From: Apus apus
Lineage: Eukaryota > Chordata > Aves > Apodiformes > Apodidae
Length of the DNA stretch: 64,000 nucleotides
NCBI RefSeq assembly: GCF_020740795.1
Contig: NC_067312.1
Location: 55,199,905-55,263,904, forward strand
Direction: 5' to 3'
The position numbers and the translations under genes were made by a program. Below are positions 34,893 through 48,263 of the stretch, one piece after another. Positions within the stretch are counted from its first letter, which is position 1, and every line of letters begins with the position of its first letter. The notes below the pieces were generated by a model. It saw only the letters and a program-made list of their open reading frames with translations. It did not search any database and was not told the origin of the DNA.

Positions 34893-35786
34893 ATCAAGAA
34901 ACAAGTGGCAAAAGGCCTTGTGATTTGCCACCAAGCCATTGCACTGGTAACGAGTCTTGCATCAGTCTTAAAGTGACTCCTGGAACCTAAGCAGGGTTGC
35001 TGTGGAACAGATACAGGCTGTGGTCTGGGTCACAATATCTGACAGCAAATTTGCACCATTGGAGCAAAACCCTGCCCGTACTATTAAATGGGAAATTTGT
35101 CTATCTGCATCATTCCACCTGCTGTGCTATTTCTTTTCAGGATACTTCTGACTAAATATACTTTATTTCTTCTATCAGAAGTACTCAGACTAAAGATGTA
35201 GTAATCTCAGGGGAGTCACCCACAAGCATTGTGTGTTATGCATAATGGTGGATAATAGGTATCTTGCTTTGTCCATAAGAACACGCCAAACTGAAGCCCA
35301 CGCTTCTTAAAAGGGCTCTCAGGTTGTCTTGACCTAAATCCACAGAAGAAGCTGATAATTTTGGATGTGCTGAAACACCTTTAAAACAGTTTTAAGCATA
35401 ATCATGTAGAATGACCGCATATTACAGCAATTGAAATGAATAATTCTCTCTGGGAAGCTTGCTGATGTTCTTCCTGTCTGTTTAGGAAAAGTTAGTAATA
35501 AACTAAGGGAACTGATCAAAAGAGTACCAGCAATTCATATTATTTGCAGGCTGTGGGAGACTGAACCTTCCCAAGCTAGCGGAACTTCAAGCAAATGAAA
35601 ATGGATGGATATCATCAAATCCCTTGTCTATAGCTCATTTAAACAATCAAATATGTCTTTTTAAAAAATCATCCCATACTGTGGATGTGAAAGAAACAGT
35701 GAAATCTTTGTTATAAAAGCCTTGATTGCCTGCCTTCTGATTACTTTGTGCCATATCTGCATCTTTGCCAAGATGTAGCAACTAAT
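34893..35786. other. Spacer between two oppositely oriented CR1 copies
   Basis: About 0.9 kb of non-repetitive AT-rich sequence in which I see no gene. Confidence 0.65.
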
Positions 35787-37044
35787 CCTGAAAACTATTT
35801 GCAGGCATATGAATGACGAGAAAATAATCAGAAGCAGTCAGCATGGATTCACCAAGTCTTGCTTGACCAACCTCATAACTTTCTACAGTAAAATGACTGC
35901 CTTGGTAGATGAGGGAAGAGTGACAGATATTGTCTACCTGGACTTCAGGAAGGCCTTTGACACTGTCTCTAATAGGATCTTCATAGATGAGCTGTTGATG
36001 TTTGGGCTGGATGAGCAGGTGGCGAGGTGGATTGAAAACTGACTGCGAAGACCCAAAGGGTGGTGACCAGTGACACAACATCTGGTTGGACGCCAATGAC
36101 TAACATTATACCCCAGGGGCCAGTACTGGGTCCTTCAACATAGTCATTAATGATTTGGGTGATCTGGCAAAGCACACTCTCAGAAATTTTGCAGATGACA
36201 CAAAACTGGGAGGAGCGGCCGATAGCAGAGGTCACGCTGTCATCCACAGGGACCTTGACAGGGTGGAGAAATGGGCTGACAGAAACCTGATGAAATTTAA
36301 GGAGAAGTGCAAAGTCCTGCACCTGGGGAGGAACAACCGTAGGCACCAATATGTATGCTGGAGGCTGCCCAGCTGGAAAGTAGCTTGGCAGAAAATGACC
36401 TGGGGGTCCTGATGGACACCAAGTGTAACATGAGCCAGCAGTGTGCCCTTGTGGCAAAGGAGGCTAGTGATTTCTGGGGCTGCCATAGGAGGAGTGTTGC
36501 CAGTTGGCTGAGGAAGGTGACGCTTCCCCTCTACTCAGAGCTGGTGGGGCCACACCTGAAGTATTGTGTCCAGTTCTGGGCACCTCAGTATGGTAGAGAC
36601 ATAGACATACTGGAGAGAGTCCATTGAAGGGTCGTGAAAATGATTCAGTGACAGGAGAGGCTGAGAGAGCTGGGATTGTTCAGCCTGGAGAAGATAAAGC
36701 TCAGGGGAAGCTCACCAATCTATATAAATACTTGCAGGGAGGGTGCAAAGAGGACAGGGCAAGCCTGTTTCCAGTGGTACCCAGTGCCAGAACCAGAGGC
36801 AGTGGGCACATGCTGAAACACAGGAGGCTCCCTCTGAATGTCGAGAAACAGTTTTTCCATGTGAGGATGACCATGGCCTGGCACGGGTGGCCCAGAGAGG
36901 TGGTGGAGTCCTATCCTTGGAGATACTCAAAAGCCATTTGGGCATGGTCCTAGGTAACCAGCTGTAGGTGGTCCTGCTTGAGCAGGGGAGTTGGACCAGA
37001 GGACCTTCGGAGGTCCCTTCCAGCATGCACCACTCTGATTCTTT
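35787..37044 (+). mobile_element. CR1 LINE, sense, with broken reverse-transcriptase frames
   Basis: About 1.25 kb, from ORF2 codons ending in 'SSQHGFTKSCLTNLITFY' to the element terminus near 37044. Frames at 35809-36042 (YLDFRKAFDTV) and 36155-36412 ([13 protein letters not shown]) are pieces of one reverse transcriptase separated by stops and indels; a third piece, 36355-36627, has the '[20 protein letters not shown]' motif. It is 5'-truncated. Confidence 0.92.
35809..36627 (+). pseudogene. CR1 ORF2 reverse-transcriptase relic, frameshifted
   Basis: At least three frame pieces cover palm and thumb motifs ([27 protein letters not shown]) in the correct order but in different frames. Nonfunctional. 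Confidence 0.88.
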
Positions 37045-37827
37045 AAGGGCAGAGAAAATGATGGATGCGTGTGACCATGCATACATGGGCTGAGCAGCCC
37101 CTCATCACTGTGTGCCAGAGCACTGGGTGGAGGAGAAGGGCCGGGTGTGCTTTGCTGCAGAAGGGGATGCAGGCAGCTCTTTTTGAAGGGGGGAAGCCTG
37201 CTTGGTGCACCAGGAGCTCTCTGTGGGGAGGACTGCAATGTGACACAAGGCACAGGGCAGCTGTGTCCCTAAATGATGTGAAAACTTTTTTCCAGGAGGC
37301 AGCCTGTCTGAACCCCATCAAATGCTGTTGGCTTCCCTCTCCCATCTGCTCCACTGAGACCATCTGCGACATGTGGCTGGAGGCACCAGAGCTGCTTGCT
37401 GTAGTTCCATGGTGGCTTCCCAGCTCTTTCCTGGCAGCTCTCCTTCCTGCTGCCTTTGGGGCATACCTGTCATTCTCCTGCTGCAGCCCCTCCAGCCAAG
37501 TATCTCAGAGGGGTTTCCTCTATCAATGCCCTCCTGTAGCTGCGGGGCCACAGAGGCTCCTCAGAGGACACGTCTCGTGTCACCCTGCTAGCTGTTGGTG
37601 GTAACTACTGTGAAGAGCTTTTGGGCCTTCTCAGAAGTCCTAGGGGATAGTGATGTGCTAGGAGATGGGTTTTGGTCAGCTCTGCTGTCCTGGTGAGCGA
37701 TGCCCAGGGCTCACAGTCAGGGAGTGACAGAAGTCTGCTCAGGCTTCCTTCTGACACCATGAGCTGCTGGAGACTGCCTGCAGAGGAAATGCTGTTTGAG
37801 TTTGTACCCACAGGTACCAGTTGTGCG
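37045..37827. other. Spacer between CR1 copies, GC-richer, no gene recognised
   Basis: About 0.8 kb with overlapping open frames on both strands, the longest 179 codons at 37065-37604 (+). The product shows no domain and its composition (Cys, Trp, Ser) looks like chance. Confidence 0.6.
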
Positions 37828-38190
37828 GAGCTAGTCTGGAGAAAAGGAGGCTGATGAGAGATTGTATCACTCTCTACTTGAAAGGAGGTTGTAGCAAGGT
37901 GGGTGGGTGTTGGCCTCTTCTCCCAAGGAACAAGTGATAGAACAAGAGTAAATGGCCTCAGGTTGCTCCAGAGAAGGTTTATGTTGGATGTTAGAACAAA
38001 ATTTCTTCCCTGAAAGGGTTGTCAGGCACTGGAAAAGGCTGCCCAGAGAATTGGTAGAGTCACCATCCCTGGAGATATTTAAAAGCCATGCAGATGTAAT
38101 GTTTAGAGATATGGTTTAGTGGTGGGCTTGGCAGTACTTAGTTAATGGCTGAAGGTCTTTTCCAAACAAAATTATTTTAAAATTCTATTA
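37828..38190 (+). mobile_element. CR1 LINE 3' fragment, sense
   Basis: It runs through GGAGAAAAGGAGGCTGATGA, CAAATTTCTTCCCTGAAAGG-like sequence (variant AAAATTTCTTCCCTGAAAGG) and GGCTGCCCAGAGAATTGGTA to a degenerate terminus. About 360 bp. Confidence 0.88.
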
Positions 38191-41100
38191 GTTTTGGGGA
38201 AAGAAGAGGAGGATATTGTTGTTAGGAAGATGTTGCTGTTTTCCTCTGGATAATGCACTAAAGGGGTGGGAAGGGGTAGCAGCCATAAGGTCTCTGTGAT
38301 GGAGTGGGGAAAAATCGGGAGATGTTCTGTTGTCCAAAATAAAATGCCTGTACACCACCATAGTCCTTGCATGTCTGAAAATCAAGAGCTGACTTGTGTA
38401 GGCCCCACTCACAAGAGTCCTTGTTGCCTTGATAGTGGATAAATGTGCATCTGATTGACCTTAGTGCACTTCTGACTAATTGGGCAGTTACAGGGGCAGC
38501 TTCACAGATTTTAGTATCTCCTTTCTATGGACTCATTACATTTTCCTGAAGTTGCACCCACAGTATCTATTAATTAACTAAGCCATTACAGATGGTGAAA
38601 TGATGACGAGTCAGTCACAGTACTGCCCTGTGTCAAGGAGCTGTATTTAAAGTTTTTATTGCTGTGCAGTTGGACTGGATGGAATGCTCAAAGCTGGTAA
38701 AAACCTTATATGCTAATACCATGGGATATCAAATGGCTCCTGATTGCCAGTGTGGGTGTAAATACACTGCTAATTCACTCCCTTTCTGTAGAACAGGCCT
38801 GTGTCTATGAAGAAACAGAGAAGGATGCTGTAAAAACAGCTACATATGTTGTGGAGGAGGAGCACAGCACAGGAAGGTCTCCAGCCAGCCCTTGGGAGTG
38901 AGATATTGGTGCAAACCAAGTCTCTGAACACAGGCTGAAAATGTGCTCATTGACCTGGTCCCCTGCTCACCTTCCCTGCCTAATGCAGGGGCAGCCCAGA
39001 CTAACCAGCTCCCTTCAGACAAGGATGTTGCTTACTGACCCCCACAGATGGTCTTAACCTTGCTGTTGGGTTTGAAGGGCACCAGTGAATATTTACCCAG
39101 TGCATTTACTTGTTCGGACCCTTCCCAGCCCATCACAAGCCACACCCTGACAAGGCCCCATCTCTGCATCCAACATCAGGTGTGAGGTGCCCTATGTCCT
39201 CTGTTGAGGGATCTCCAGCCTACAAAGAAGGTGCCTGGGCCATGTGGCAGCCTCCTTTCTTGCTCTCCAGGCTGCTGCAATGTATCGTGCAATGCACGTG
39301 TGCAAATTCTTTTAATTCACTTCCACCAAATGATACATCTTTTACTGGCATGGTGGTAGGAGAGGCATGGTAACAGAAGTTTTATAACATGCTTTTTTTC
39401 TCCTTCCTGCAAAGCACAGGCATTTTTCGAAGACTCTGGGTCCCCAGTGTACCACAGGTGTGGGCACTCTCTTGTCAGCTGGGCTTTCATATCCCCACTC
39501 CTAGAAGCCTTGTCACAACAGAACAGCTGTTGGAGGTCTGGCCTCAAGACCTGTGGGTGAAGATGCTGCTGAAGGAGGGGTATGTGTGCTCCCCCCTTTT
39601 CTGATGGCAAGCAGGTGGGTGCAGCCCCAGCACTGTCACTCTGACCCATGGCAAGAACCTTTTGGTGAGCACATCCTTGGAATGCCTGTTGACCCCGAAT
39701 GGCCACTTCCCAAGACTAATTTTCATTTTCCATTCAGGAAGCAACCTTTGAAGCCACAGGATGTGGGCAGCAAAGATTCACTGCCAAGACAGGTGGCTCA
39801 TCCCTGACACTTGGCTTGGATACCCCTTCAATCCAGCTCCCTATGGAGAGTGAGCAGAGTTCAGTCCAGGACCCTCGTCTGCTGCTCTTACAGTCTCTGA
39901 AAAGAATAAGCCAGCCACTGTTGTACACTGAAAAGTACCTTGTGCTTTGACAGGAAGCTGCAGTGTGGGAAGATGAGTAATTAATTAGCCTTGTGCTGCC
40001 ACAAGCATTTCCCGTCCCAGCTGACAACAGACTAATTAAGAACCTCCCTGTGATGTCTATTTTAGATAACCATTTACTTTGGTACAAATTAACAAAGGTT
40101 TTTTTTAATGGTTTATTTTACAGGCAACTCATCAGATTAATTTATGGGGCAAATAGCAGGAACTTGAATAGACATTTTGAGTTCCCAGCTGCCAAAGGCC
40201 CAGACAGTTTTGCTGAAGAGTGCTCTAATTTTATCAAGGCAAAACACTTGCTTCCTTCTGATTTTTTGTGTCATGTCATTTGTTCTCAGACATTACCTTA
40301 GCTCAAGTCCAGAGGCTTTGAAAACTGAATGTGACCTTGTAAGTGCTGGATCTTAGGAACAGATTTATGTCCCAGCACCCGTGTGAGTTGTCCAGCCGAG
40401 TCATCTGAGGTCCTTGCAGTCAGAGCACTGAGAGTGCTGAGTGCAACACGTTATCAGTGTCATCTGTTTCAGAATCTCAGTGGAGACTGAGGAACCAAGC
40501 CTAGTGCTACCCTATGATCCCTGCAACTGTGACTATGGGAAACAGTGATGTGTCAACTCCAGGGGGTATGTAGGATTGCCCACAAAACCAAAGAGAATTG
40601 GAAAAGGGTGTTACATCCCTCAAATGGCTGACAGGAGTGTCCCTCCTTTCCACATTAGCTTCAAATGTTAAGCTTGACCCTGCCAAACAACTGCAAAACA
40701 CAGTCTGTCTTTCAGATGCTGCAGCAGTCTCAGATGTAGTCTGGACCAGAGTAGGGACCTGGGTTGACAATGAACCCGGAAGCAATCTGATTATCTCTAT
40801 TCCAGGATCTGTCCTAATGGGAAAACACCTGCAGGGGGATTTTATCTTCCCTTGCTACCTTTGAAGTGCCTTGTGTTTACAAAGTATAGCTGTGAGGGTG
40901 AAATACGAGTTTGACCCTAAGTCAAGAGTGAGAGGGTGACATCAAAGACAGCAGATTTGAGCTTATATAGCAAGGGATCATGCAGCTTGGGAAGGGAATT
41001 TGGCTTCAAACTGGTGAGAAAAGTAAAGAACATGAACTGGAAGGTCTCAGTGTAGGAATAGGGCAACACAGCAGCAGCAATGAAATTCTCTGGTTTTCAG

Positions 41101-44100
41101 CAGGGCACAGTTCTCCAGGTGACTGAGATCAACAGTAGAATTAATTGGGAAGGTCTTTTTCAAATGAATGTTGAGCATCTAATATATTTTATTTTTTCTC
41201 TGTGCAGATATTAGCAAGTTCCTATTTTAAAATGATGTTAGAAACTTAGGTTAAAGCCTCAGAGATTAATTTTTCTCCAACATTTGGTTGTAATTGGGTT
41301 GTGGATTTGCATACAGAACAATTTTGTAGGAGAAATTGCTAAAGCTAAAGACTCTCAATAGGAGTCCTCTGCCCAGAACCACCTGCTCAGCAGTGAACAG
41401 ATAGTTTTTGCTTGTTGATGAAGGGGAGTATTTTCATGCTTTACTTCATAAAATGCTATCCCAAACTATAGTTCCTAGGTTCCTGACTATGTTAAATCAC
41501 AGAAAGTGAAAAGTGAAAACTGATTAGTGGGATGATCAGATTGCATTTCTCAGCATGTAATTGTCTGTATTTTTTGCCTCACTCTCCCTCATTCCCAGCA
41601 ATTCTACACAAACAGAAATGGGAATATTTCCCCTGTTTCATGGCAACATAGCTGTGCAGTGGACACTCCAGAAAGCCACATGTATTATGATTTTTATCCC
41701 CTGTTGCAGGCTGGTGGTGTGAAAGCTTTTCCTTCCCACTCCTCTCTGACCCTTTCTGGATGCAAGTGGATACAGTGAATATCAACTGTGACTTCATTTG
41801 CCATAGCTACCCACCCTTTCCTTCCTAGTCCTTGAGGCTGTTGATGATTTCCTCTGTGGCTGGACACCAGGCTGCTGGCGACCCACTTCCCAAGTCTGAA
41901 GGCATTGTGGAGCACACAGCTTCATTGAAGCTGAGCACTGACAGCCGGCAGGCAGCAAGGCTGGAACACAACTGCATCTGAAGCGCACACTGTGCTCTTC
42001 TCCCCAGCAGATGCTTCTGCTGTAGCTGCGTGACAAAATGTGCTCTTAACTCACAAGGCCAGTCTTGTCTCCAGTGAAAACTGACTCAGCATGACCAGCT
42101 TCCATCTCTTCCTGCTGAGGAGCCGTCCCTGCACTTTCTGCCCGAAGCCTAGGAGGACCCTATTAGGGGGGGCTTCTAGATCTTTTTTCTGAGGAGTAGC
42201 TTTATACACATAGATGCAGTTTGCACTCTTGTCCTTTTCTGACTGATCCTCTGAGCATTTAGTCATGGCCTCCTGAGGCCCCAGGAGCTGCTGTGCTAAC
42301 TTGTACCTGATGCTCCTCCCTCAGCTCATCTCAGCCTTCCAGAATAGTAAATTTGTCTACCAGGGGCACTCATGTCAATCGCTGGGTGCAGCTGGTGGAA
42401 CTGTGGTTGGCACTCCTTTCAAAACCATTGTCTGGTTGGTTTTATTTTTTCAACTTTAAATAGCTGTTTCCAAGAATATTGGGTGGTCTCTAAGAATGCT
42501 GTGTGTAAGACCCTCCCAGGATGTAAACTCACTTGTCCTTTGTGCTTTGGGATGTTAGTGGATGAGGCAATTGGGCATTTTGCAGTGCCTGAGAGTTTGT
42601 CTGGCCCCTCAATCTGACCTGATGTTTCCTACTGATTTTTCAGAGCAGAAAACCTTCATGGGACCATGAGTCTTGTGGGTCAGTTAGGTCTAAACTCCAA
42701 GTGATCACAACGCCCCATGTTACATATTTCTCTGCAGATGCATGCTCACCCCCAGAAGAAATGCTGAACAGTGAATTCTGCCTGATTATGCAGCTTAATA
42801 ATTTTTAGGCTCTCCCCTTTGAATGCTAGGTGTTGTCTTGCTTCCAGGTCCCAGACAGTTGCATTCAGTTTGTTCAGTACTCCTGACTCGCTTCAGGGGA
42901 AAAGCTATCTCGGGAAGAGTGCAGTCTCCTGTTAAACATGCTGGAAACTGGCCACAAGGCCTGTAGTCCTTGGGTGGGAACTGGAGATCCTATTTCTTTA
43001 GTAGGCGTACTGGTCCCTCTTGTAAATCCCTATCCTGAATCCCACCCTATTCTGCCCAAGGGAAGCCACCAGCTGCCATGTTACGCTGTGGCTTGTTGCA
43101 GGGTTCTTATCTTCAGCAAAGCAAGCAATAAAATGGTATTTTAGCATGCATTCAGGCTGTGTCTCCCTGGTCTTTTCCACTCTTCCTACCCAGGTGCTAG
43201 CTGTGGCACATGTAATCAGGCAGTGGGACAAAGACAGGATAAAAAGATTCTCAGCAACATTTATTTGGCAGATCCATTTGTGATCAAAGGCCATGTCCTG
43301 ATCCTGTTGAATTTAACAGACATTTTGCTAATAACCTGACCAGAATCTTAACTGTTCCTGATTTGTGGCAAGACTATTACAGCTTCAGGAGAAATTGAAT
43401 CCCTTCCCCTACTCTTTGAGTAGGGAAAAAAGGCATGTATCATGCGTCTTTTTTGGATAATGTCTGTTCTCACAACTGGCAATTATCTGAACCAGTAGTT
43501 GGTGTAGCATTTGTCAGAGGAGTGTGATTTGGCAATTTCTCTCATCACCATATATTTAGCCCTGAGTCTGGAAGATGTCTCATACTAGGCAGAGCTGAGC
43601 TAGAGTTACCTTCATGATCGTAACTGTGCATTTCAAGGCCATGCAAATGCTGGTGCTGCAGAACCTGGCTTTGAGCTTCCATTTCTTTTTATTCTTCTCT
43701 AGCAGACTTGGTAGAAAAAGGGGTGTTGAGATGATTTCTCTGTCTTCCCCTAAGATTTATATTTCTGGAATACGTCTCAAATGTAAACCAGGAAAAGGAA
43801 TGAAATTCAGCGGTATGATTGCACTAGCAGAGCAAATATTTTGCTGGTGGTAGCTCTTTCTCCCTTCATGTTAGCACTGAATTTGTTCTGGTATTCCTGA
43901 AATGCCTTTAAACACTTACTTTCTTCTTTAGAGTAAGCTGAGATGGTCCCTTGTGTGGAAGTTAGCTTTGGGAAGAAAGCACTAAGCCTCTTATGAGTGC
44001 AAAGCTGTGCCTGTGTTTGGACTCATTCCATCACCCTTTGTGGCATTTGAGATGATTACTCTTTTTATGCCTATCACATTCTCATTTCCTCTTGCTGGGA

Positions 44101-47100
44101 TCCCTGTTTCTTTCTGCTGAAATGTTCGGAGGGTAGGCAATTCCCTGTCTGTCTGCAGATGAATGAGATCAGCTTTCAGCTTTGAGTTGTGTAGCAGCTG
44201 CCCACTGTCACTATAGAGCCAATTTTGGGACAGTGTCATCAGCTTTGTCAATCCATATGTTCCAGTGAGACTTTTATTGGATCAGAGTTGAAGAGTGCAT
44301 TATCTGGATCAAATTCTTCAATGCATGTCCAAAATCTAAAGTGACAAACGGGACACCCAGCTTTTATTAAACAAACAAAACTGTAATTTGTTGATGTAAG
44401 CTGTAAGTTTCTATGAATTCCAGCTCTCTGTAGGTACATGACCTCTAGAAGATTGTCCCTTGCTTACCCCAGTCTGTATATGAACACGTGTGAATAAGCA
44501 AGATAAATTTTATGGTTTTTTTTTTCAGGGTTTGCTTTGTTTATTAGTAAAGCTTGTAACTGCTGGGCTTGTGCTTGTGAAAAGCCTGTCACAAAAAGAC
44601 CATAATATCAAGGTGTCAGTTCGACCGAGCATGTGGAAGCATGCAAAGGTGTATCATAGCTTTCTAATAATAAAAATACCACATCTTAGATGTGGGATGC
44701 TGTGTTCTGGAAGATGGTCTCATGTTACACAGTGGCAGAGTCTCCTCCAGTGAAGACCTGCCCTCAGTCGCTCTTTGCAATTAAATTCTCTTCTGAACAA
44801 GGTGGCAAGACCCCAGGGCTGGCAGGTCTGCACCACACAAGCCTCATCAGATCCCAAGTGGGTTCTGGTGGGAGGATCAGCATCATTAGCCTGTCTGGTC
44901 TGCACGTGCCAGGCTGATGGGTTTGCTGAAGAGTATGTGGAGCTCAGGCAGCTCATGATTTACATAGGTTTGCATAGACAGCTATATTGCTGAAATGGCA
45001 CCTGCTTCAGATGAGGTGTCTGCTGAGACCCTTCTGAAAAGTGAGTCTCAAGACTGTGTTTGGGCATGTTTCTCTTTGTCTAAAGATAAAAGCATGATCA
45101 ATTGAGCTTGCTTCACTTACATGGTTTTTGTACTACTTAAAATTTTTGTACGATATTCTTTCAGCCTAATTGTGGCTTGACTTTCTCTGTTACTTTAATA
45201 TTATTTTTTTTAAATAGCTCAATTTAAATAGGAAACATACATCCAGTGCAAAATTTGCTGAGTAATTGAGATATGGGTCTGCTCAGTAGCACATGGTCTG
45301 ACATTAGGTCTAGGTCACTTCTCAATAGACTTCTGAGGATCCACAACATGACAGCTGCCTTCAGGGTAGCCAAAGGAATGAAAAACTTAATGTGTATTTA
45401 TTTTAAATAACATTCTCACGTTGTAAACAAACTAATAAAAATACCTTAGCCAGATGTGCAACTTTATAAATCAATATAAGCAGCTCAATTCCTCTGATAA
45501 AGTCAATTGGTGTATATTGATTTGCATCTTACACTGATCAGATCTGCCCACATGAGATTAACCCACTGAAATTATCTGTCTTTGAAAAGTGAATTTGGCC
45601 TATTTCTTTGCAGCATGGGGTAGCTTTTAATAGGAAATGTTAACCCAGCATTCTGGGTTGTTTTGGACAATGAGTTTCATTATGGAACTTCCTAAAATAA
45701 TTTTTTCCAGGAATAAGCTGTTTTTTTCAGGGTGGAAAAATGCCAGCTCAAGTAATTACACTCTGCTTTCCTCAGTTCCCCCAAAGGTCCAATTAATTCA
45801 GGCATTCTTAGCATAAAACTGTTAGATGCTGTGACTGTACATGGCTAAACAGCTGTTGTATTTCCCCCGAATGACGCATACATCTCAGTGGTGCGTGAAC
45901 GGATTCCCTTACATCACTCTGCTGTGGTGTGCCCAAATTGCTTCAATGCTCACAATCCTCCAAGGAAAAGTGCATTTGTTACTCACAGTTTTATCATGGT
46001 CTTCCTAGTCCTTCTAGTGTTGCTCGTCCTTCTTCACTGACTTTCTCATTCAGAAGATGGGAAGAGGCAAAAAAGTCATGCTGGTTGGATTATCTTCTGG
46101 ATCTTGAGCCACATAGGTGGAGAAGGTCTCCAAGCAAAGGCTGGCATGTTGCCAGAGGTGCCAGGTGCACCAGGAGGTTTTTCTCACATGGCACATGTTG
46201 TTCTGAATATCTAAGAGGTCACCTGCTACTGTGGAGTAGTTAGTCATGGCCAGGTTGCTTAACAGACCTGTGACACTGATATGTTAGCTGTGGTCCATCT
46301 GTAGTGAAAGTGGGTTTTAAAAACCCAGAGAGTTAGGGGAGATGAAAAGGCTGCAGTAGTAGTAGTACCGGTTCTGCTTCTTCTTTTGAAAGTGTTTTTA
46401 CCTCTGCTTTTTGGCCAGGACTCTGTGTGATTGTTGCAGTAGGAGTGAAGTGCTTTGATGCCCACTGGTTCCCAGCTCTGCTGATAGATGTGCTTCCCAG
46501 GGTTTGTAAAATCGGTTGCAATGCTTGTGCCTGACCCTTGTTGGCACATCTGAGCCAGCTGTCCCATAAGTGGCTCAGAGCTTATGAATGGAGGGCTTTT
46601 CAGGCCTTGTCCAGCTTTGGAAAGCTTGCCACCATCACAACTACTGCATTATGAGGCAGTTTCAATATCAGGGTTGAAAGGCACAGTTTCTTGCTTTTGT
46701 AGTTTGGACAGCTGAAGAGCAATGTGCTGCCCAGAGGTGCCCCCCAGGCTGCCTGGTGGGACCTGTGCAGTGCTGGGACAGCACCTCACCAGAGAGGGTC
46801 TCAGGAAAATTAAGCTGAGCATGAGAAGAACCAGAGGGGGAAATTTTCTCTACCATGTGCTTTGCTGTAGGGTTTCCAGTTTTGTGTGCCAACCCCCAGC
46901 AGCTACAGTGGGGTCAGTTTGTTTTGTGGAGCAGCAGTAGGCCACGATAATCCACACTTCTGTCTCTTCTGTGCCTGTGGCTGTGTTTGTCTTTCAGCCT
47001 TCTTGCATGGTGTGAGGGATAGGATTTCAACTGGCAGCTTCTGGGTCAGGCTGCCTTTGGCAGGTGGAGCAGATCTGGGAGGGAAATGGTTCCGTGCAGG

Positions 47101-47810
47101 GTGTCCTGCATTGGTCTGTCTCTGATGTCCATCGGGGTCTCACTCAATACTGGTTTATAGCTTCCTTCCTGCACGGCTAGCAGGGATAGCTATCATCCTA
47201 CCAGGCCCTTCTTTCAGTGGTGACACCCACACCCTGCAGCTACAGTGCTAGGCACAGGCTGTGGCCACGGCGGTGGCATGTGCCTGGCCACTGGAGTTCC
47301 TGACTTTCCTCAGTGTTCTGCCAGAGTCAGCCAGCTCATGTTTCCTCCGAGCTCAGTCTGGAGGTGGACACAGTCAGCACATCCTTCCTGGGGAAAGGCT
47401 GTTGGCCTGAGGCTTTGCTTCCTCCAAGCCTGTTGACTTCCAAGGCATGATGGGGAGCAGCTGACCCAAGGGTAGAGAGCTAATTATAGTCATTACAAAA
47501 ACAGGTTTACATATGTAACTGAGAAAATTTACTCTCTCCAGATTTTGTCACACAAAGAAGTGGAATTATATCATCTTTTTCTTAATCTACCTGTTTTCAC
47601 AAACACAGATACATACAGATCTTGGGTACTCTGATGTTGCAAAGTCAAAACATTTCTGATATCTTGACACTAGGGATGTGGTCTGTTTGCCCTTGGAGAA
47701 CTTTGCCCCAGCACCCAAGAGGTGTGAGACTAGCACTCCTCAGGATCAGAAGCACATTTACCTGCCAGGAAGCAAGTTGGCCAAGCTGCAGTTTGGCTGG
47801 CTACACTTGT

Positions 47811-47832
47811 GGTCAGGTCCTGGTCAGGTCCT
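47811..47832. repeat. 11-bp tandem duplication
   Basis: GGTCAGGTCCT occurs twice in a row. Confidence 0.9.
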
Positions 47833-47986
47833 TTACTGATAACAGTGGTTGTGAAGCTGGAAACAAAGACCTGCCCCTCCTGTCCCTGGGGAGATGCCTT
47901 GATGCTGAGTGGTACTGCTGGCACCCGTGGTGCTGAATTCCAGCTGCAGACAGAGACATCTCTGCCCAGTCTGGTACCTCATCAGT

Positions 47987-48031
47987 CCTGACTCTGACCC
48001 TGACCTCTGCCTCTGACCCAAACCCTGACCC
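47987..48031. repeat. Degenerate CTGACC hexamer repeat
   Basis: Imperfect units of CTGACC/CTGACT/CTGCCT follow each other. Confidence 0.8.
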
Positions 48032-48263
48032 ACACTGGCCATTCTGCATCCCAGCAAGGTCCCTGCTGGCATCTTCCCTTTTGTTGGACCTGCTCCCTGC
48101 TCATCCTGCAGTGCCTTTGCTGCTGCCCAGCTCCCAGCTTTCCATCCGTACCCATAGCATTGATTTCTGTCCATGAAGACTCCCTCATGGAAGTGTGTTC
48201 CTGTCGGGGCAACCTGCTGATCCCTGAACATCCAGGGACTTTTACTGGGTCTCTGTGTTTTGC

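Larger units (their letters stand above)
38191..48263. other. Gene-poor intergenic DNA
   Basis: About 10 kb with no recognised gene. It includes short tandem repeats near 47811-47832 and 47987-48031 and AT-rich stretches that might be conserved non-coding elements (about 39960-40260 and 45380-45600). Confidence 0.6.

Noticed and set aside
37065-37604. 179-codon plus-strand frame between CR1 copies
   Set aside because: No domain, odd composition and competing frames on both strands; probably chance in GC-richer DNA.
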